From Terfezia claveryi (lineage: Eukaryota; Ascomycota; Pezizomycetes; Pezizales; Pezizaceae): a stretch of DNA of 64,000 nucleotides. Positions 57,175 to 64,000 of this stretch are shown here, one piece after another (positions within the stretch are counted from its first letter, which is position 1; each line of letters begins with the position of its first letter). The notes under the pieces are model-generated. The model had not been told where the DNA came from. It saw nothing but the letters and a program-made list of their open reading frames with translations, and ran no database searches. Made by a program: the position numbers and the translations under genes. The DNA lies in assembly GCA_015179025.1 (NCBI GenBank), contig WHUX01000076.1:124001-188000 (forward strand). Direction: 5' to 3'.

Positions 57175-59928
57175 CACGAAAAGATGCGATAGAGTACCTA
57201 TACGTGATTGTCACAGTCCTCGACTGGTCTCGGTACGAAGCAGTGTTCCAAGAAGAGGAAAAGGGTTTGAAATTAAAGGACAACGGAGACAAATCAAGGG
57301 TGCAATTTATAGCATTCAACCCATTCTCACTGATGTATGCGGACCTTGCAACGCGGAAGTCTGGTAATCTGGAATTGACTGTCCAAAGAGGGGCGCTAAA
57401 CCGAATATCAATTATAAATTCATCCGTCAGCTTTGTGCTATCAGTCATGATGCCCTGCTGATGGTAATGGCCTAGCACTGCGTTTGGTGCTACCTATTCC
57501 AATTATAATGGATACAGATCTAAATGTAGATGCTTAGGATTTGCCAGCCTACAATTAACCGAACTCCGGTACTTTGCAAGACTTGTTTGCTAATTTCCCC
57601 CTGTTAACTTAGATCTAGAAATTTGTTGCCAGCAGCCGCCTACAAGCGAACATCCGGAGCATTGTTCTGGGGGGAGGTCCTTGCAAGTTCTACCGAGGCT
57701 GAGGTCGTCAATATTAGCTGTATATTTCCTTACCGCCCTTTGCTGTACTTTGGTGCATGTTCTAGACGAACCTCGGATCTGGAGTACATATCAGAGTTTG
57801 TATGTATAGGTGATTCTCGTTAACACATGCCTATACTGTACGATTATATGCAGTAACTGCTTCCTATTTCAGTAGGTGGGACGCATTTAGACTACGGTGC
57901 CAAGACGTAAGATGACATCAACTTCGAGACTATCCGCCTGAAATTTTACATATCAGCCAAGATGATATCATCATTTTGAGTTTCTCACTTTTGAAATTAG
58001 ATTCTAATACCAGCAATTTATTAATAGTCATATTTGGCTATTATTACCTCCTAAGGCCTGTCAGTATCTTTTGCGTGGTCGGGAGAGCTCATCCATTCGC
58101 AACCGTGATATATGTTTGAAGCTTATATATTTGCGGGCATGATATATAGTAAGAATTCAAGCAGTTGCGGTTATCATATATATAATATCTATATAATTCC
58201 TATTATATATTGTAGGAATTTATAGATTGGGCCTAGTATATACACAATTCCTTTCTGTGCTTTTAGTCATTAAAGTAATGCTCTGTTGTCTTCCCAGTTT
58301 CGAAGCTCCTGGTTCACTGGTAGGGCAAGTGATGGTGCTTAAGATCTGCATATTTTAGGCTCAGTTTGGTGGTCTGGTTGTCTACTGGATTAGGTAGTGT
58401 TCGACTAATGCGGTAAGAAGAAAGTCTCCTTTAGTCTTATCATAATTCATGAATATTCAAAATGTAGCTCTTTGGGATGAATTAGTAATGGAAGTTAGAT
58501 TATATAAACAATTCCACTGAGTCTCAGACTGTTTAATGAAGTTAGAGAGTAAGGTCAATTCCGCAAGGGAGTTCATGAGTGTGGAGGGTTATGCAGCTGA
58601 TAGATGAAGGATATCGGGCTGTCTGTAAAATATGTTTCTTTGAGATACTTCTACATCTAATGAGGTGCTTCGAATTTAGATATCTCTTTTAGGATTGGTT
58701 TGGATACTACTTCCATTAAAACAAGTATTTTAGGTTGTTATACGTAGAGACGTCGGCGTTCGAGGCTCTGTTAGACGGCTTATGCGGTTGGCAATGATAT
58801 CCATGGCATACCATCATTAGCAGGTACTACCAGTCCTCATAGTTAGACCGTCCCTCGAGGTTCTTCACTTTCCCTCTACTTCTGAACCTCCCCCCACCCC
58901 CCTCCAGGGGGCCGATCCCCATCACCTTTTGCGATATAAATTCTAGACATATCATTATAGGTGGGAGGTAGGGCGGGAGGTTGTAATTGAACAGGTGATT
59001 AAACGGTAATTAAGTCAAGTGCTGAAGTAGCCGCTGATTGTCTGGTTGCCCTTGAACTGCTAGCTTGGCCGAAGGCTTCTCCTGACATTTTGACTTGTAG
59101 TTTATATCTTATTCTTGGTTTTGTAGTAATAGATTCAGAGCACCTAATCCGGGCTCATAACCTATTGAAAGGTATCAAAGGTGTGAATGGCAGCGTGAAT
59201 CAAGTAGGTTCAGTTCAGAGGACTCTCACAATGAAACAAGGGACAATATAGGTGTGTATGTGTGCGATAGTATGAATTGCTTAAGAGTCAAGTAAAGCAG
59301 ATACAACAGGTATATGTTCTGGGGCCGCTCGGCGTGCAATTTATATAATTACTACATTGGAGTATCCTCCATATAATTAGACTATAATCTAGTAGTCCAA
59401 TTTGTGTCTGTTCAGCTAGAGCTTAGAGGTTACTGCAGTCATGGTCTTCTAACACCTTGGTATGAAAAAAGAGTGAGCGTTTCAACTCATTTATAAAGCA
59501 TATAGGCAGCGCGACTTTTCGTAAATACATGAGACAGAAACCCGAGGTGCAGTAGAGCCTGCCGAGAAGCATTAGGTAAAGTGATTATGGATTTCAAATA
59601 GGTAGAGTATCTACAATTTCACTGTCCAAGCCCATAAGGATCGGTTCCCGGCCGAAATCTTTGGTCTGATAAAGGTAGTATTCAGGCTATGATTTTACAA
59701 TAACTTTTGCATATTACTTTTGATTGACGAGATTGTACAATTCTATTGGCTCGCTCAACGAGGCGTTGGACTTGAGGAGTGCGAAGTTTTCCATATTTAA
59801 TTTTAATACTCCAAGCTCATAATAAACGCTCAAGTTCCTCCTTAAATCCTCCACTATAAAATTTCAGATGGATAAAGCTGAATCATAATGTCATTACAGA
59901 TGTAACAGACTCTGACTAATAATATTAG
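57175..59928. other. Long intergenic region, no gene seen
   Basis: 2.7 kb without a supported gene. The first few hundred bases should include the oxalate decarboxylase promoter. A C-rich run occurs at 58887-58910. Otherwise AT-rich and full of stops. Confidence 0.5.
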
Positions 59929-59930
59929 TA

Positions 59931-60523
59931 CAGTGAACTCGCGTTATAAGCAACCCACGATATAAGAAACCTCGCGTTAGAAGCAACTATTCTCCCGTCC
60001 CGACAGAATTTGTATGGGGAAATAAGAAACTCGGGTTATAGGCAAGTTTCTTAAGTATTGGCTTAGTAATACATATAAAAATAAAAGTTGCTTATATCGC
60101 GAGTATGGCTGGCAAAGGCACTATAGGCAAGTTTCTTATTTAGATACATATGTATGAGCCTATTTCACTTCAGGATTCTGATTCCGATCCGGAAGGTATA
60201 CAAGATGTACCTATTATTTCCTATTATTTCCAATTAACTGCACTTGAAGGCCTTGAAGCCCTACGTCTTTTTCGTCTTCAAAATCCTCATGTCAATTCAC
60301 AGCGAAAAGAGAAGGTGGAGGCTGTTCTATATCGAGAAAAGCGGGATATTGAGACTCTATAAGGCATGGCTCGGGGCGCACACCATCAGACTGCTATCAC
60401 GGTTTTTTTAAGCCTCTCTCAGACATTTCCTAGTTTTTGTATGTATCTCGTGTTATAAGAAAACTCGCCCTATAAGCAACTTTTTCCCGGTCCCCAGGAG
60501 TTGCTTATAACGCGAGTTCACTG
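59931..60523 (+). mobile_element. Pogo-like element, deletion derivative 2, with intact ends
   Basis: Inverted ends CAGTGAACTCGCGTTATAAG / CTTATAACGCGAGTTCACTG bound 593 bp, flanked by TA (59929-59930, 60524-60525). A 70-codon frame at 60150-60362 (ALEGLEALRLFRLQNPHVNS and on) is the terminal tail of a Fot1/pogo-type transposase ('aLeaLe.lrlf..q'). Catalytic residues are deleted, so it needs a helper. Same family as 30723-31619. Confidence 0.85.
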
Positions 60524-60525
60524 TA

Positions 60526-60889
60526 GTCTATATATCAATATCCGCATGTATTTACGCATCTGGCATAACTGCTTGCGCGTACTCATGGTATTACTGCTCT
60601 TAGGATAGCTAGTTTAGACTGCTTCGTTGAACGTTTTACCCTGACCTCGTCTCTACATATACGAGCTCTCAGGACACTCATGTATTGTTATGCTTCTCAA
60701 GGTAGACTCAATAGACTGTCTGCTCTTGACCGAACATCCCACACTCGCACGCTCTTCTCGCTCTTGCACTCGCATCACCCTGCTTCACTGCACTAAGAGT
60801 CCACCGCTGCATCTTCCATTAAATACCCAGCGATACCACTCGCTCAGTAACCTTTCAATAAGCAACTTAAAATACGTATATGGACGCTA
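60526..60889. other. No gene seen
   Basis: Short spacer between two pogo-like elements. Confidence 0.5.
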
Positions 60890-61606
60890 CAGGCAAACCT
60901 CTATAATAGCATCCTCTATATATGCATAAACTGGCTATTAGCATAGTGCCCCCCGGTCCCGAGTTTGGGACTATGGCGAAAATAGCATAACTCTGTAATA
61001 GCATGCATAGCATTTTACCCGTCCCAATCGTGCCAAATGCTAACAATTTACCTTGCATATCTACAATAGTGGTATGGGACGGACCCAACTTAAGAAAATT
61101 TGCAGAGTGCGGAGATTTGTGTGCTGTGATCTCTACATCTACAATTGATACGTGCCAACCAGACTAAATGGATACATCTATCAGTTCAATCACTCCGCCG
61201 TCGAGAGGTTGATGCAACAGACAGTGAGCGCTTCCAGTTATTTTCGCATGTAAAAGGACATTCAAAGGCAACACAGCAGGAGTTGGCTCAGTGGTTTAAT
61301 GTTAGGTTCAAGAAAACCAATTAATCAATCTACTGTATTTCTTATGCTTTATTTGTCCAGAAGCCATGAAGTGTAGAGCTAATACTAGGGATTTTAAAAA
61401 GATTCCGAATTAGCGGAAGTGGAGGTAGGGGAAGTAGCGGGGCAGCAGGGGGGGCGGGGACAGTGCGTGTAGCTAAATTTTCATAAATTGGACATTATAT
61501 TACCATGTTCACGTGATGCCAAGCAAAACCTCTCTAAATGGCATAACTCCTCTATTAGCATACGAACCCCCAGTCCCGACGTTATGCTATTATAGAGATT
61601 TGCCTG
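60890..61606 (+). mobile_element. Pogo-like element of a second family, deletion derivative
   Basis: Inverted ends CAGGCAAACCTCTATAATAG / CTATTATAGAGATTTGCCTG bound 717 bp with TA on both sides (60888-60889, 61607-61608). Subterminal repeats TAGCATAACTC recur. Around 61215-61350 a frame reads ERFQLFSHVKGHSKATQQEL then AQWFNVRFKKTN and a stop, resembling the N-terminal helix-turn-helix of a CENP-B/pogo transposase. It is inactive. It contains the ultra-short insertion at 61152-61166. Confidence 0.8.
61152..61166 (-). mobile_element. Ultra-short element in pogo-like element, copy n, 9-bp duplication
   Basis: Exactly the 15-nt core GTGCCAACCAGACTA lies between AATTGATAC (61143-61151) and AATGGATAC (61167-61175), 8 of 9 identical. 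Confidence 0.85.
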
Positions 61607-61609
61607 TAG

Positions 61610-62250
61610 ATTATACCATTCAAACCTAGATTTACATATATTCCCAAGCCTTAATCAGAACTGCAGGTCAGTTGCTTGTTCCTATATTGCCTTTTAATAT
61701 TAGATGCCACCCAAAATTCCATCTATTAATCCTTCTAAACCTATCCATTTCGCATTCCCACCACATGTCAATGAATCTTTATATCTTTACATGGCACATA
61801 TATTTTGCTGGATATGGTTCCGTTCATTTTGCAGCCCGATACGCCGCCAAGAGTGGCCGGCAGGGTTCGCGTGCTGATGCAGATCCCGGTGAAGTATGTT
61901 ATAGTTGAGCCGGTGGGAGGCCTAGCACTGAGATTATAAGTAACCTGTTCTGTCCTGCCCGGGAATTGTCCCATTAGAAGACTCCTTCACCTAAATCATC
62001 TTCAGATTCTAAGCCTCAAACCCACTATCTATTCGCCAAGTTCGAATTGCCTCAGATCCAGCTTCTACTGTAAATCTTCTCGATTGCGGAGTAGTTTTTT
62101 TAATTTATGTAGTTGTGGTTGGTTCCATTATGTTTGTTTTAGGCCATATTTTTCTTTGGGTAAATGAAGTAATTTCTCCTCGGTTATATCCCTTAGTTAG
62201 CATAATGTCAAGATTGTTTATAAATCCGGGGCTTTTATGAAAATGATACT
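61610..62250. other. No gene seen
   Basis: AT-rich spacer with unsupported short frames. Confidence 0.5.
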
Positions 62251-62267
62251 CATATGTGAATTTTGCC

Positions 62268-62420
62268 CAGGCAGTGAAGGCGGTTCAGGCGAAGCCAGGC
62301 GGTCCAGGAGGTACCAGGCCAGTCCAGGCCATGCAGGCTGGTCCAGGCCAAGGGCTCGCCCGCCTGATGTTTCAGGCCAGGCCCTGGCCGAGCTGTGTCT
62401 GGTCCAGGCCGGCGCAGGTC
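62268..62420. repeat. GC-rich CCAGGC-based repeat island
   Basis: Variants of GGTCCAGGCCAGG recur about a dozen times at roughly 12-bp spacing in otherwise AT-rich DNA. Open frames in it are compositional only. Confidence 0.7.
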
Positions 62421-62797
62421 ATGGGTGAGGGCGGCCGTGTTACAGTAACGTTCGTTACAGGTCCTTAAATACCTCCCCAGACCATCGCACAAACTCCACA
62501 AGGCTGACTCCACATACATTCCAAACACTCTTGCCTAGCTATCCACAATAAGCCCTGTGTACTTCAGCCAACAGGATCGACTAGACTACCTATCCCTTCC
62601 AAGGCACGACTCCACCCAACCCAAAGAAAAGTGCCTAGCTAGCTACATATACACTTGATACTTCTCCTTCATTATATATCTAAGTCCAAAATTGTCGCAA
62701 CGTCGCCCTGGATCGGGTCCTGCCCCCCAGGGATACTGGAAGCCAGAAAATACGTGTGCATAATACTTGTTCCCCCAATTCAGATAGGGTCAGCCGG

Positions 62798-63637
62798 ATG
62801 TCTCGTCAAACTGCTGTCGGCCATGAGAGGAAACTGCTCCCGGCACTCATGTCGCATGCCGCCCCTGAGCCTGATCACGAGTGCTCACACCTTCTGCTGG
62901 GAAAAGATGATTTTGTTCTCGATCAGGAGCAGTCTTATCTACAAGAATGCGAGAAGACCTTCCTTGAGGCAAAACTCCGGAAACTGATAATCACCTTACT
63001 AAGCAAATTCTTTGGTGTTGATCATCCTAATACCATCAATTCTGGGATCGACACCAAAGGCCTAGTTCCTCAACAACATTTCAGATTATGGTTGCAACAA
63101 CAAATTGAAGAAGGACAACGCATTTTCACCCCTCCCGTACATACAGCTCCAGTGTCACCATCCGGGCAAGCTCGGCAACCGCTTCAGCAGATTGCGGTCA
63201 TCAATGACGTCGAAAATGTGCAGACCGGTAGTGGACAAGTCCAGAACGCCTTTCAATTGACCCCATCCCAGATATTCGACGCCGCAGCGAGGATTACTAT
63301 CGGCCAACTAGCCGATGTACTCCAAAATTTGTCCTGTACGACCAATGAGGCCAATGTGGTTATCCACAAGCTTACGGTCCGTGATGTTGCGAATATTCTA
63401 ACCTGCCACAGGTTGGAAAACAGGCTGGGAAAGGAACCTTACGAACAGATCAAGGCACTTGTAACCGCAATCCTCGGACGGCCTCTGTCGCAGGCACGTC
63501 CGACTCACTTGGAAAAAGATTTTGAGAAGTTGGTGGAGGAGTTTAGACGAAAGGTTAAGGCGTCAATGTTCCTCACAAAGATAGAGCATGAGTTGAAAAA
63601 AGAATATGAGGACGAGTTAATGGTCCAACGGACATAG
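62798..63637 (+). CDS. Unrecognised helical protein; in-frame TAG followed by open frame
   Basis: From ATG 62798 the frame gives 279 residues to a TAG at 63635-63637. It is mostly helical: QEQSYLQECEKTFLEAKLRK, then VPQQHFRLWLQQQIEE, FQLTPSQIFDAAARITIGQL, and EKDFEKLVEEFRRKVKAS with heptad-like spacing. I do not recognise a family. The same frame stays open for 55 more codons after the TAG (DLIKRDLVVSTAEAGSPNHE to LKELATDFKKYR), ending at 63803-63805, with similar character. Either the TAG is a disabling mutation, an intron removes it, or the sequence past it was once coding. The gene could belong to a transposable element. Confidence 0.5.
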   Translation: MSRQTAVGHERKLLPALMSHAAPEPDHECSHLLLGKDDFVLDQEQSYLQECEKTFLEAKLRKLIITLLSKFFGVDHPNTINSGIDTKGLVPQQHFRLWLQQQIEEGQRIFTPPVHTAPVSPSGQARQPLQQIAVINDVENVQTGSGQVQNAFQLTPSQIFDAAARITIGQLADVLQNLSCTTNEANVVIHKLTVRDVANILTCHRLENRLGKEPYEQIKALVTAILGRPLSQARPTHLEKDFEKLVEEFRRKVKASMFLTKIEHELKKEYEDELMVQRT

Positions 63638-63805
63638 GATTTAATCAAACGGGACTTAGTTGTTTCTACAGCCGAGGCAGGTTCTCCCAATCATGAGCTC
63701 GATACGTCGACAGAGACTAAGGTGCTAACTAGAATGGTTCCTGCAAAGCATGAATTGTATGCCAAACTTAAGGAATTGGCTACTGATTTCAAGAAATACA
63801 GATAG

Positions 63806-64000
63806 ACATAGGAAGCGGTTTGTTTGCTCCCCTGGCATGGTCAATTAATTTATATCTCCATAATACCACCTCGTATCCCGATGCTAGTAGTAGTAGCTTG
63901 TTTTTTATTTATTTATTTACGGTATTTACGAGTTCCTTTTGTTCAGTCCACAAGATAGTCCGTTTCAGTCCATCTCTTTTCCGTTAGTCCTTCAGTTCGT
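63806..64000. other. Right edge, no gene seen
   Basis: 3' flank of the preceding gene; includes TTTATTTATTTATT at about 63906-63920. Confidence 0.5.

Noticed and set aside
58370..58390. GGTGGTCTGGTTGTC as another ultra-short element
   Set aside because: Lacks the TAGTCTGG start and has no flanking duplication; likewise GATTGTCTGGTTGCC near 59037 and GCAACCAGACTTAG near 32609.

Overview
This is a window of nuclear DNA from a filamentous ascomycete fungus. The evidence is short spliceosomal introns (55 to 135 nt, GT...AG, with CTAAC or CTGAC-like branch sites) and typical fungal gene types: a HET/ankyrin protein, a secreted bicupin oxalate decarboxylase and a GPI-anchored cysteine-rich secreted protein. 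Long gene-poor, transposon-filled intervals fit the same picture. A Pezizomycetes (truffle or cup-fungus-like) host is a guess from overall character, not shown by the sequence.

Layout. 1-9135 holds two minus-strand genes: a two-exon GNAT-type acetyltransferase (423-1752) and a very long low-complexity protein (5721-9135). 9136-13580 has no confident gene, only a decayed Crinkler/RHS-like fragment near 12.3-12.8 kb. 13.8-19.1 kb and 33.2-37.7 kb are two copies of one duplicated segment. Each carries an ankyrin-repeat/HET-domain gene, intact in the second copy (1311 aa). The first copy is broken by one nonsense codon and one 7-nt deletion. Between and around them lie DNA-transposon derivatives: pogo-like TA-flanked elements, two MITEs of one family, and two elements with 0.5-0.6 kb inverted arms. 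There are also LTR remnants, LINE remnants and a KDZ/Plavaka-like tail. 42.7-45.0 kb holds an alpha/beta-barrel (ABM-like) gene and the GPI-anchored secreted protein gene. 52-57.2 kb holds two decayed fragments of a cysteine-rich secreted hydrolase-type gene and an intact five-exon oxalate decarboxylase gene. 57.2-62.2 kb is intergenic with two more pogo-like elements. The right end holds an unrecognised coiled-coil-like gene with an in-frame TAG (62798-63805).

Most striking observation. The window is sprinkled with an ultra-short dispersed sequence, core TAGTCTGGTTGGCAC (reverse GTGCCAACCAGACTA). At least twelve copies are flanked by 8-11 bp direct repeats that look like target-site duplications. 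The inserted part is only 10-31 nt. One end is fixed (TAGTCTGG) and the other is variable. Two copies lie in frame inside the intact HET gene, and the duplicated paralogue keeps the corresponding empty site. Others sit inside pogo-like elements and a LINE remnant, and two lie back to back. I know of no described mobile element this small; this is the best candidate here for an undescribed system.
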